This document shows, in pieces, positions 42,499 through 50,650 of a stretch of DNA of 64,000 nt; the first letter of the stretch is position 1; the number at the start of each line of letters is the position of its first letter. This DNA is from Rhodospirillaceae bacterium. Its GTDB lineage: Bacteria > Pseudomonadota > Alphaproteobacteria > Rhodospirillales > JABHCV01. Under the pieces are notes generated by a model. The model was not told the DNA's origin and did no database searches. It was given only the letters and a program-made list of their open reading frames with translations. The stretch is from the NCBI GenBank assembly GCA_018662005.1, contig JABJHA010000032.1:62001-126000 (forward strand), written 5' to 3'. A program made the translations under genes and the position numbers.

Positions 42499-43200
42499 AT
42501 GAAAATTGTCAGTTACAAAATTTGTCCCTTTGTTCAGCGCGTCACGGCTCTGCTTGAGGCAAAACATATTCCCTACGCGATCGAATTCATCAGCCTGAGC
42601 GATAAACCGCAGTGGTTTTTGGATATATCGCCAAACGGTCAGGTTCCCGTGCTGATTACCGATGATGGAACGGCGCTTTTTGAGTCCGATGCGATCGTTG
42701 AATATATTGAAGAAGTCTATCCGACTCTACTGCCTGAAATCTCACCTGAGGATAAAGCCCTGAACCGAGCCTGGAGCTACCTGGCTTCAAAGAACTATCT
42801 TGTTCAATGCAGCGCACAACGCAGCTCCGATAACGACGCGCTCAAAGAGCGTAGTGAAAAATTGGGTCAAGCCTTTGACAAAATCGAAAGTCGGCTGGGC
42901 GACACGCCATTCTTTGACGGAAATACGATTGGTATGGTTGACGTTGCATGGCTGCCACTTCTGCACCGCGCAAATATTATTGAGAAGCGCACAGGCTATA
43001 ATTTCATTGGAGATCGACCCAAAACGAAGGCATGGCAAAAAAATCTGATGGCAACTGGACTTGCTGAAAAATCAGTTGCATCAGATTTTGAAGAAGCGTT
43101 CACAAATTTCTATCTCTCCGATCAAACGTTCCTCGGTCGTGGATGTGATGCTGTAAAATCCACTGCTGACGAGGCATGTGCAACTGGAACATACTGCTGA
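42499..43200 (+). CDS. Glutathione S-transferase-family protein
   Basis: 233 residues. The N-terminal thioredoxin-like domain has CPFVQR with catalytic Cys9 and the cis-Pro/Glu-Ser motif (PNGQVPVLITDDGTALFESDAIVEYIEE). The all-helical C-terminal domain is complete. The Cys9 start suggests an omega- or beta-like thiol transferase rather than a Ser-type enzyme. The C-terminus (GCDAVKSTADEACATGTYC) adds three more cysteines, unusual for the family and possibly metal-binding. It is divergently paired with a Cys-rich ArsR protein, so the two could form a metalloid or thiol-stress response. Confidence 0.87.
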   Translation: MKIVSYKICPFVQRVTALLEAKHIPYAIEFISLSDKPQWFLDISPNGQVPVLITDDGTALFESDAIVEYIEEVYPTLLPEISPEDKALNRAWSYLASKNYLVQCSAQRSSDNDALKERSEKLGQAFDKIESRLGDTPFFDGNTIGMVDVAWLPLLHRANIIEKRTGYNFIGDRPKTKAWQKNLMATGLAEKSVASDFEEAFTNFYLSDQTFLGRGCDAVKSTADEACATGTYC

Positions 43201-43210
43201 TCCTAGCGCC

Positions 43211-43277
43211 CCGAAGCGGATAGCGTAATGTCCGCTTCGGATCATTCCCGGTCTGATGGCTGCCCTGAATTGACTTC
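43211..43277. repeat. Intergenic AGCGGACAT repeat, copy 9 (subtype with GACTTCCGCC)
   Basis: CCGAAGCGGATAG and AATGTCCGCTTCGG form a local hairpin, followed by GAATTGACTTCCGCCTTTCC, the same tail as copy 7. It lies between the GST and MFS genes. Confidence 0.65.
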
Positions 43278-43381
43278 CGCCTTTCCTCCTTATCCCAAAC
43301 GGTTCATTATTTCATGCTGATTTTCAGCGCCGGTAACCCAAAGGCTGCAGTTTTCCCTTTGACCTCTGATGTCCCTTCGGC

Positions 43382-44620
43382 ATGATCCGGCCCATGAGTA
43401 TCATCGCCTTCCTTTCGATCAGTCCGCGCTTTCTGGCTTTCGGGTTTTTTACGGCCTTTGCCTCGTCCTTCGGGCAGACGTTTTTCATTGCCTTGTCGAG
43501 TGCCGACATTCGGGCTGAATTTGACCTCAGCCATGGTGACTTTGGCCTGATCTATTCGTGCGCAACCATAACAAGCGCCGGGTTGTTGATTTGGGCCGGC
43601 CGTAAAATCGACGACATCGATTTACGCCCCTATACCTGTATCGCCTGTATCGGCCTGGCGCTGGCCTGTTTGGGGATGGCCAGTGTGGGGTCGGCGTTGT
43701 GGTTGATCCCGGCTATCTTCGGCCTGCGTTTTACGGGTCAGGGCTTGCTGACACACGTATCGGCGGTTTCAATGGCGCGCTATTTCGATAGCCACCGGGG
43801 CAAGGCGCTCAGCGTTGCGGCTATGGGCTACCCTGTTGGCGAAGCGCTTTTTCCGACCCTTGCCGTGGCCGTAATCGCAACCCTCGGCTGGCGTCAAATG
43901 TGGTTGGCGCTCGGGGTTGTGCTTTTGGTGCTGTTGGCGCCGTTTATGCTGTGGCTTCTGAAAGGCCATAGCGAGCGTCACAGAGGATTGGATATCGGAG
44001 TCCGTTCAGCAGACCAGGCGGTGAAAATAACCGGCTGGACACGCGCCCAGGTTTTGAAAGACCGGCGTTTCTATGTGTTGTTGCCGAGTTATCTGGCCTT
44101 AAGTTTTATTGGCACCGGTTTCTTTTTTCATCAGGTTCATCTGACCCAAAGCAAAGGCTGGAGCCTGTCTCTTTTCGTCAGCTTCTTTGTTGTCTATGCC
44201 ATTACCCAGATATTTTCCGCCTTGCTCAGTGGTCTGCTTGTTGATCGTTTCAATGCCCGCAGCTTGATGCAGGTTTATTTGCTTCCTGCCGCTGTTGGTC
44301 TTGGCTTTATTGCGACCTTTGACGCCCCCTGGTGCGGGGCTGTCTTCATGGCGTTTATGGGGCTGTCTTCGGGTGCAGTCGGCGTTACCCACGGCGCTAT
44401 CTGGGCCGAAATTTACGGCATTGCCCATCTTGGCGCGATCAAGGCCCTTGGGGCGGCGTTGATGGTTCTCTCTACTGCCCTGTCACCGCCGGTTATGGGA
44501 CTGGCCCTTGATGCCGGCATCAGCATGGAGGAGATCGCCCTTGCCTGTATCGCCTTCATCCTGTTTTCGGCGGCCCTTGTCACCTTTGTTTTTCCCCGCA
44601 TATATGTGCACCCGGCATGA
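43382..44620 (+). CDS. Major facilitator superfamily transporter
   Basis: About 408-412 residues (ATG at 43382 or 43394) with 12 predicted membrane helices. The cytoplasmic loop 2-3 signature appears as LLIWAGRKIDDIDLRPY, and helix 5 has the usual GYPVGEALFP. The family moves small solutes with protons or sodium in the inner membrane. Gene context (GST and haemerythrin) gives no substrate. Closely related proteins are usually annotated only as MFS. No obvious regulatory site. Confidence 0.88.
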   Translation: MIRPMSIIAFLSISPRFLAFGFFTAFASSFGQTFFIALSSADIRAEFDLSHGDFGLIYSCATITSAGLLIWAGRKIDDIDLRPYTCIACIGLALACLGMASVGSALWLIPAIFGLRFTGQGLLTHVSAVSMARYFDSHRGKALSVAAMGYPVGEALFPTLAVAVIATLGWRQMWLALGVVLLVLLAPFMLWLLKGHSERHRGLDIGVRSADQAVKITGWTRAQVLKDRRFYVLLPSYLALSFIGTGFFFHQVHLTQSKGWSLSLFVSFFVVYAITQIFSALLSGLLVDRFNARSLMQVYLLPAAVGLGFIATFDAPWCGAVFMAFMGLSSGAVGVTHGAIWAEIYGIAHLGAIKALGAALMVLSTALSPPVMGLALDAGISMEEIALACIAFILFSAALVTFVFPRIYVHPA

Positions 44621-44735
44621 TCTTGGTCAATGCGGTGATTTGCCATTTTCCCTTATAAATACAGCAGTCTGGAAAGGTCTGGCGCTTTCGATGCGAATGC
44701 ACGCTTGGAAAAAGGCGCGTCGGGTGGGGTAAAAA

Positions 44736-45146
44736 ATGGTGAAGCTTAAATGGCTCGATAGTTTTGCGATCGGCATTGAACATATTGATGAGGATCACAA
44801 ACAAATTCTTCAGATCATGCAGGATGTCCAGGTAGCAGTGGACAACAAGGATTACGGCCTTTGCGCCTCACTGCTGGACGAACTGGTCGAGCTGGGGGCC
44901 TCTCATTTTGCCAGCGAAGAAGAGTATCTGGCCAAGGTCAGTTACCCCTACATCGAAGAACACATTCTTTATCACCAGGAACTGTTGTTGAAGGTCAAGG
45001 CCGTAAAGGCAATCTGTAACAATGCGGACAGTGACGGCGGGCTGGAGGAATGCTTCAATAGCATGGCCGAATTTTTGATCGACGATATTATTGCCGGCGA
45101 CTTGCAGTTCAAATCCTATTTGCAGTCCCGCGGCCTGGTCAAATAA
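44736..45146 (+). CDS. Haemerythrin-like protein with an altered last His ligand
   Basis: 136 residues, clearly homologous to the protein at 22563. Ligands present are His21 (DEDHKQIL), His57 and Glu61 (ASHFASEEEYL), His76 and His80 (EEHILYHQEL) and Asp122. The expected His of the final H-x4-D motif is Asp117 (FLIDDIIAGDLQFKSYL). Bacteriohaemerythrins need that His for one iron, so the site may hold one metal, bind differently, or be a non-O2 sensor. Free-standing, transcribed after the MFS gene. GGTGGGG precedes the ATG. Confidence 0.9.
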   Translation: MVKLKWLDSFAIGIEHIDEDHKQILQIMQDVQVAVDNKDYGLCASLLDELVELGASHFASEEEYLAKVSYPYIEEHILYHQELLLKVKAVKAICNNADSDGGLEECFNSMAEFLIDDIIAGDLQFKSYLQSRGLVK

Positions 45147-45270
45147 GCCTTTCGGGGTTGGCCACCTGACTTTGCAAATCACGCCTTAAATATATGGAAT
45201 CTTAAGAATTTTATGCGCTTGCTTTCGTGTGATTCACGCTTAGATTCAAGAGCGTGTGGAAGGAGCAGGC

Positions 45271-46269
45271 GTGGAAAAAATGGCTGATGCTATCCTGAAT
45301 ACGGGTGGATCAATCAATTCAGGGGGGAAAGTACGGACTTTTCTTGGCCGGCTTGCGCGTCTGATCGGGCAATTCCTGCGCCTTAAAAAAAGCAAGAAGA
45401 AAACCGTTTCCAAGGGCCGTCGTCCTGCACGGGAGAAGCTCGAGGCCGATGATGAAACGGCGGCAGACAGTTTCGAGCCCGCGACGCTCTGGTCACCCGA
45501 ACGCCTGAACGTGATTGAAAAATTATGGGGCGAGGGTTGCATCAGTCCGGGCAGTGCGGAATTCCTGCGGGTGACGCTTCCCTTGCTTGGTTTATCGGAA
45601 AAAAAGAGCCTGCTTATGCTGGGTGCCGGGCTTGGCGGTCTTGGCCGGGCGATGGTCGATGAGACGGGGGTCTGGGTTACCGGGCTTGAAGCCGATGAGG
45701 AACTGGCCGGGTTGGGCAAGGACATGACCAAAATGGCTGGTATGCAAAAGCGCGCACCGGTGACGCTGGGCAATCTTGAGCAGCCCAAACTGAAGGAAAA
45801 TTCCTTTAACGCCGTTGTTTCTCTGGAAAGTTTGTACCGGGTTGCCGCCAAGGAACAATTGTATACGGCGATGGCTGCCGCCCTTCGCGGCGATGGCGAG
45901 TTGATGATGACCGACCTTGTTAAAGCTAATGACGAACCGCTAAACGATATCATGAATGCCTGGGCAGGGCGCGAACCCACGCCGCCTCATTTATGGACAG
46001 CCGATGCCATCCAGTCCTTCATGAAGACCTTGAACCTGGATGTCCGGCCCTATCAGGATATTACAGCCCCCTATCGGGCCAACATCTTTAAGGGCTTTTT
46101 CAATTACCTGTCGGGGGTTACCAAACCCGAACTGCTGGAAATATCCGGTGATTTGATCAACGAATGTGAATATTGGGCAAAGCAGCTTACGGCCATAGAC
46201 AGCGGCGGGCTCAAGGTCTACAGGTTCCATGCCATCAAGTTGCCTGATAAACGCAAATCGGCGTTTTAA
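45271..46269 (+). CDS. Putative SAM-dependent methyltransferase with basic N-terminus
   Basis: 332 residues from GTG at 45271, with AAGGAG 5 nt upstream; an ATG at 45280 and a GTG at 45256 are alternatives. Residues 20-60 are very basic (a lysine/arginine-rich segment ending KKTVSKGRRPAREK). The middle carries a Rossmann methyltransferase core: SLLMLGAGLGGLGRAMVDE (motif I), GLEADEEL, LGNLEQPKLKENSFNAVVSLE and a post-II LRGDGELMMTDL. The substrate is unknown. The basic stretch could contact membrane lipids or nucleic acid. Confidence 0.72.
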   Translation: MEKMADAILNTGGSINSGGKVRTFLGRLARLIGQFLRLKKSKKKTVSKGRRPAREKLEADDETAADSFEPATLWSPERLNVIEKLWGEGCISPGSAEFLRVTLPLLGLSEKKSLLMLGAGLGGLGRAMVDETGVWVTGLEADEELAGLGKDMTKMAGMQKRAPVTLGNLEQPKLKENSFNAVVSLESLYRVAAKEQLYTAMAAALRGDGELMMTDLVKANDEPLNDIMNAWAGREPTPPHLWTADAIQSFMKTLNLDVRPYQDITAPYRANIFKGFFNYLSGVTKPELLEISGDLINECEYWAKQLTAIDSGGLKVYRFHAIKLPDKRKSAF

Positions 46270-46381
46270 AGCCCATTTAATAAATCCCGGCACGGGCATT
46301 GACAGATCGCTCTGATACCCCTATTTTCCGCGCCTTGCGCAGCCGAATGTCAGGTTGCTCTAGTTTAAGGATTTGAGAGCT

Positions 46382-46507
46382 ATGAAGGTAAGAAATTCCC
46401 TTAAGTCGGCCAAGATACGCGACAAGAATTGCCGGATCGTGCGTCGCAAGGGTCGGGTTTATGTCATTAACAAGACCAATCCACGCTTCAAAGCGCGTCA
46501 GGGATAA
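46382..46507 (+). CDS. rpmJ: Ribosomal protein L36 (Cys-poor type)
   Basis: 41 residues starting [20 protein letters not shown] and ending in the diagnostic RFKARQG. Three of the four zinc ligands of the C+ type are missing (only one Cys), which is the C- form common in Alphaproteobacteria; it builds into the large subunit without zinc. A spacer of 110 bp separates it from the methyltransferase gene, and a strong terminator follows, so it is its own unit. Confidence 0.95.
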   Translation: MKVRNSLKSAKIRDKNCRIVRRKGRVYVINKTNPRFKARQG

Positions 46508-46564
46508 CCTTTCGTCTTGTTTTAGCTCTGCCTTTCGGGTTCTGCCCGGATGGTGAAAAATTTC

Positions 46565-46599
46565 AGAAAACCGTGCTATTTGGCGCGGTTTTTCTTTTA
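46565..46599 (+). terminator. Rho-independent terminator after rpmJ
   Basis: AAAACCGTGC (46567-46576) pairs with GCGCGGTTTT (46583-46592) over 10 bp with one G-T pair, loop TATTTG, followed by TCTTTTAT. It closes the rpmJ transcript. Confidence 0.8.
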
Positions 46600-46654
46600 T
46601 ATGGGTCCCTGAAAGCCTAAATTTACAAGGTATTCATTAAATCAGGGCGCCACC

Positions 46655-48142
46655 ATGAAGATGCCAACGCCAGACTCCGGGATTCTCGCCCGGCGCGACG
46701 AGATCATTACTGCATTGTCAGGGTTGCTGGCTGCGGAAAGTGTGATTTCCGACGCTGACGAACGGCGCGTTTATGAATGTGACGGCCTTTCCGCCTATCG
46801 CCAGTTGCCAATGGTCGTGGTGCTGCCTTCAACGACGGCGGAAGTTTCGGCTGTTTTGACGTATTGCTTCGCAGAAGGCATCAAGGTTGTGCCACGCGGG
46901 GCCGGTACGTCCCTTTCCGGCGGTGCCCTGCCGCTGGCCGATGGGGTGATGCTGGGGCTTGGAAAACTCAATTGCATCCTTGATGTGGATTTTGACAACC
47001 GGGCGGTGGTCAGCCAGCCGGGTGTTACCAATCTGGCGATCACCGAAGCCGTCGCTCACAAGGGTTTCTATTACGCGCCCGATCCTTCAAGCCAGATCGC
47101 CTGTTCCATCGGCGGCAACGTTGCGGAAAATGCGGGCGGCGTTCACTGCCTGAAATATGGCCTGACCACCAATAACCTGCTGGGTATCGAAGTGGTGATG
47201 ATGGACGGTCAGGTGGTGCGCCTGGGCGGCAAGCATTTTGACAGCGAAGGTTACGACCTGCTGGGCCTGATGACCGGTTCGGAAGGCTTGCTTGGGGTGG
47301 TTACCGAAGTCACCGTGCGGATTCTCAAAAAACCCGAAACCGCCCGTGCCGTGCTCGTCGGTTTTCCTTCCAACGAAGCCGCTGGCGATTGCGTCGGTGC
47401 GATCATCGGCGCCGGAATTATCCCCGGCGGTATGGAGATGATGGATAAACTGGCGACACAGGCGGCCGAAGACTTCGTGCACGCGGGCTATCCGCTGGAT
47501 GTTGAATCACTGCTGATCATCGAACTCGATGGCCCCGAAGCAGAAGTCACGTATCTGATCGAACGGGTCGATGGCATCGCCCGCGAGGCCGGGGCGACCT
47601 ATTCGCGTATCAGTGAAAGCGAAGAAGAGCGCATTGCCTTCTGGGCCGGGCGCAAGGCGGCGTTTCCGGCTATTGGCCGCATCTCGCCGGATTATTACTG
47701 CATGGACGGCACCATCCCGCGGACCCGCTTGCCGGAAGTTCTTTCGCGGATGGCTGAAATGTCAGAACGCTACGGATTGCGCGTCGCCAACGTTTTTCAT
47801 GCCGGGGACGGGAATCTGCATCCGCTGATCCTGTACGATGCCAATATTCCCGGCGAATTGGAAAAGACCGAGGAATTCGGCTCCGAGATTCTTAAATTAT
47901 GTGTCGAGGTGGGCGGCGTGCTGACCGGTGAACATGGTGTTGGCGTTGAAAAGCGTGACCTTATGGAAGTGATGTTTACAGAAGATGATCTTAAGCAGCA
48001 GCAGCGGGTCAAATGCGCATTCGATCCGGATGGGTTGCTTAATCCGGGCAAGGTCTATCCAACCTTGCACCGTTGTGCCGAATTGGGCCGTGTGCATGTG
48101 CATGACGGCAAAACCCGCTTCCCCGATCTTCCCAGGTTCTGA
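46655..48142 (+). CDS. glcD: Glycolate oxidase subunit GlcD
   Basis: 495 residues. The FAD-binding PCMH domain shows VVVLPSTTAEVSAVL, VVPRGAGTSLSGGALP, VVSQPGVTNLAITEAV and PSSQIACSIGGNVAENAGG. The FAD-linked C-terminal cap has HAGDGNLHPLILYD and GVLTGEHGVGVEKRDLM. It oxidises glycolate (or D-lactate) to glyoxylate (pyruvate), passing electrons through GlcE/GlcF to quinone at the inner membrane. It is first of a tight four-gene operon. Length and motifs are complete. Confidence 0.93.
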   Translation: MKMPTPDSGILARRDEIITALSGLLAAESVISDADERRVYECDGLSAYRQLPMVVVLPSTTAEVSAVLTYCFAEGIKVVPRGAGTSLSGGALPLADGVMLGLGKLNCILDVDFDNRAVVSQPGVTNLAITEAVAHKGFYYAPDPSSQIACSIGGNVAENAGGVHCLKYGLTTNNLLGIEVVMMDGQVVRLGGKHFDSEGYDLLGLMTGSEGLLGVVTEVTVRILKKPETARAVLVGFPSNEAAGDCVGAIIGAGIIPGGMEMMDKLATQAAEDFVHAGYPLDVESLLIIELDGPEAEVTYLIERVDGIAREAGATYSRISESEEERIAFWAGRKAAFPAIGRISPDYYCMDGTIPRTRLPEVLSRMAEMSERYGLRVANVFHAGDGNLHPLILYDANIPGELEKTEEFGSEILKLCVEVGGVLTGEHGVGVEKRDLMEVMFTEDDLKQQQRVKCAFDPDGLLNPGKVYPTLHRCAELGRVHVHDGKTRFPDLPRF

Positions 48143-48147
48143 CGGTC

Positions 48148-49359
48148 ATGGGCGAAACCTACAAACCGGACACGCCAGAGCAGGTTCTTGACGCCGTTAA
48201 ATGGGCGCTGGCCGAAGAACAGACGCTGGATGTTTTCGGCCACGCCAGCAAACGCAATTTTGGCTGCCCTGCGAGCACTCACAACAACCTCGACCTGTCG
48301 GCCTTAAGCGGCATCACTTTGTATGAACCGGCTGAACTGGTCATGAGCGCCGCCGCCGCGACACCCATGAGCGAAATCCAGTCAACCATTGACGAGCACA
48401 ATCAGCGTCTGGCTTTCGAGCCGCCCAATTTTGGGCCACTGCTGGATTCCGGGCCTGAAGCCGGGACAATTGGCGGCGTCCTGGCCTGTAATCTGGCTGG
48501 TCCGCGACGCATATCAGCGGGAAGTGCGCGTGATCATATCCTTGGCTTCCACGCTGTCAGTGGCCGCGGCGAGGTCTTTAAATCGGGTGGAAGGGTGGTC
48601 AAGAATGTCACCGGATTTGATCTGTCCAAGTTGCTTGCCGGTTCCTTCGGCACTTTGGCGGTGATGACGGATGTCACCTTTAAAGTGCTGCCGGTTCCTG
48701 AAAAATCCCGAACCGTGCTGGTCATGACGGAAGATCATGCCAAGGGCGTGGCGGCCATGCGTGATGCCCTGCACAGTTCTTACGAAGTCTCTGCCGCGGC
48801 TTATTTGCCGGCCGACATTGCGGCGCTTTCTGATGTCTCGTATGTCAGTTCGGGCAAAGGCGGGCATTGCGCATTGCGTGTGGAAGGGCCGGGACCATCG
48901 GTGGAATATCGCACCGGGGCCTTGCGGCAATTATTGGCCGGTTTCGGCGAGACGGAGGAATTACACACCACCAACACCAATGCCCTGTGGAGGGAAATTC
49001 GCGACGTTGCTTATTTCGTTTCCGGTGGTGAACAGCTCTGGCGTCTGTCGGTTCCGCCTTCCGAAGGCGCCCGGGTAATGCAAAAAATAGCCGAAAGTAT
49101 TGGCGGACGCGCTTTCCTTGACTGGGGCGGCGGCCTGATCTGGTTCGCCATCAAGCCCCGCGACAATGCCGCCCATCAGGAAATCCGTGCAATTCTGGGT
49201 GACGTCGGTGGTCACGGGACCCTGATCAGGACGAGCGATGATGTGCGCGCCCGGGTTCCGGTTTTTCAACCACAACAACAAGCCCTGGCCGACCTTAGCG
49301 CCCGGATCAAAGACAGTTTTGATCCCATGGGCATTCTGTGTCCGGGACGTATGGGATAA
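48148..49359 (+). CDS. glcE: Glycolate oxidase FAD-binding subunit GlcE
   Basis: 403 residues, 5 nt after glcD. A shorter FAD PCMH domain is visible (ASTHNNLDLSALSGITLYEPAELVM, LLDSGPEAGTIGGVLACNLAGPRRISAGSARDHILG) with VKNVTGFDLSKLLAGSFGTL. The C-terminus ends FDPMGILCPGRM, which is typical of GlcE. It works as the second flavin subunit of glycolate oxidase. No unusual features. Confidence 0.93.
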   Translation: MGETYKPDTPEQVLDAVKWALAEEQTLDVFGHASKRNFGCPASTHNNLDLSALSGITLYEPAELVMSAAAATPMSEIQSTIDEHNQRLAFEPPNFGPLLDSGPEAGTIGGVLACNLAGPRRISAGSARDHILGFHAVSGRGEVFKSGGRVVKNVTGFDLSKLLAGSFGTLAVMTDVTFKVLPVPEKSRTVLVMTEDHAKGVAAMRDALHSSYEVSAAAYLPADIAALSDVSYVSSGKGGHCALRVEGPGPSVEYRTGALRQLLAGFGETEELHTTNTNALWREIRDVAYFVSGGEQLWRLSVPPSEGARVMQKIAESIGGRAFLDWGGGLIWFAIKPRDNAAHQEIRAILGDVGGHGTLIRTSDDVRARVPVFQPQQQALADLSARIKDSFDPMGILCPGRMG

Positions 49360-49363
49360 AAGG

Positions 49364-50650
49364 ATGGAAACCACCTTTAGCCCCGAACAAATGCAAGTCC
49401 CGGCGATTGCCATCGCCAACGACATTTTGCGCAAGTGTGTACATTGCGGTTTCTGCACCGCGACGTGCCCGACCTATGTCTTGCTTGGTGACGAGGCGGA
49501 CAGTCCACGCGGCCGCATCTACCTGATCAAGGACATGCTGGAAAACGCCAAGCCGGCCCCGGCCAAGGTGGTCAAGCATATCGACCGCTGCCTGACCTGC
49601 CTGTCCTGTACCAGCACCTGTCCGTCGGGCGTCGATTACATGCATCTGATCGACCATGCGCGGGTCTATGTGGAAGAAACCTATTCCCGGCCCCTGGGCG
49701 ACAGGCTTTTGCGGATGTTGCTGGCTTTCGTCGTCCCCAACCCTGTGATCTTTCGCTTGTCGCTGATCGGGGCCAGGCTGGGGCGACCGTTCAAGGCGCT
49801 GATGCCGGGTCGCCTTAAGGGCATGATCGCCATGGCTCCCGATAAATTGCCGGCGGCTTCCACAGGTGATGAACCACAGGTATTCGCCGCACAAGGCGAA
49901 CGCCGTATGCGTGTCGCGCTGATGACCGGTTGCGCCCAGAAAGTCCTGCGCCCGTCCATCAACGAGGCAACGGTGCGGCTGCTTAACCGGCATGGCTGCG
50001 AGGTCGTCGTCGCCCCGGGAGCAGCCTGTTGCGGGGCGCTGGTTCATCACATGGGCAAGGAGGATGCCTCCCACGCTGCGGCGCGTAACAATGTTGCCGC
50101 CTGGACGAGCGAAGTCGAAGGTGCCGGACTGGACGCGATTGTCATCAACGCCTCGGGTTGCGGGACGACGGTCAAGGATTACGGCTTCATGCTGAAGGAT
50201 GATTCGATCTGGGCCGAAAAGGCGGGCCGAATCGCCTCCCTGACAAAGGATGTGAGCGAGGTCATGTCCGCCCTTGGTGTCGGTGAGACGCAACTCAAAG
50301 ATCAGCCCAGCGTTGTTTATCATTCAGCCTGTTCCATGCAACACGGTCAAAAGCTGCGCGAGGAACCGAAAAACCTGCTCAAAAGTGCCGGCTTTGAAGT
50401 CCGCGATCCGGCCGAAGGCCATTTGTGTTGCGGTTCGGCGGGAACATATAATTTATTGCAGCCTGAACTGGCCGGGGCCTTAAAGGTGCGTAAGGCGGCT
50501 CATCTGGAAGCTCAGGGTGCGGCGGTTATCGCTACCGGTAATATTGGTTGTCTGATACAAATTTCCGGTGCGACGGAGATCCCTGTCGTTCATACTGTGG
50601 AATTACTCGACTGGGCGACTGGCGGCCCGGTCCCTGAAAGTCTGAAATGA
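49364..50650 (+). CDS. glcF: Glycolate oxidase iron-sulfur subunit GlcF
   Basis: 428 residues from ATG at 49364 (AAAAGG upstream). Two [4Fe-4S] motifs are CVHCGFCTATCPTYV and CLTCLSCTSTCPSGV. Two CCG domains follow: ALMTGCAQKVLRP...GAACCGALVHHMG and YHSACSMQHGQ...GHLCCGSAGTYN, as in LutA/GlcF proteins. It transfers electrons from GlcD/GlcE to quinone. It overlaps the next gene by 4 nt. Confidence 0.94.
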   Translation: METTFSPEQMQVPAIAIANDILRKCVHCGFCTATCPTYVLLGDEADSPRGRIYLIKDMLENAKPAPAKVVKHIDRCLTCLSCTSTCPSGVDYMHLIDHARVYVEETYSRPLGDRLLRMLLAFVVPNPVIFRLSLIGARLGRPFKALMPGRLKGMIAMAPDKLPAASTGDEPQVFAAQGERRMRVALMTGCAQKVLRPSINEATVRLLNRHGCEVVVAPGAACCGALVHHMGKEDASHAAARNNVAAWTSEVEGAGLDAIVINASGCGTTVKDYGFMLKDDSIWAEKAGRIASLTKDVSEVMSALGVGETQLKDQPSVVYHSACSMQHGQKLREEPKNLLKSAGFEVRDPAEGHLCCGSAGTYNLLQPELAGALKVRKAAHLEAQGAAVIATGNIGCLIQISGATEIPVVHTVELLDWATGGPVPESLK

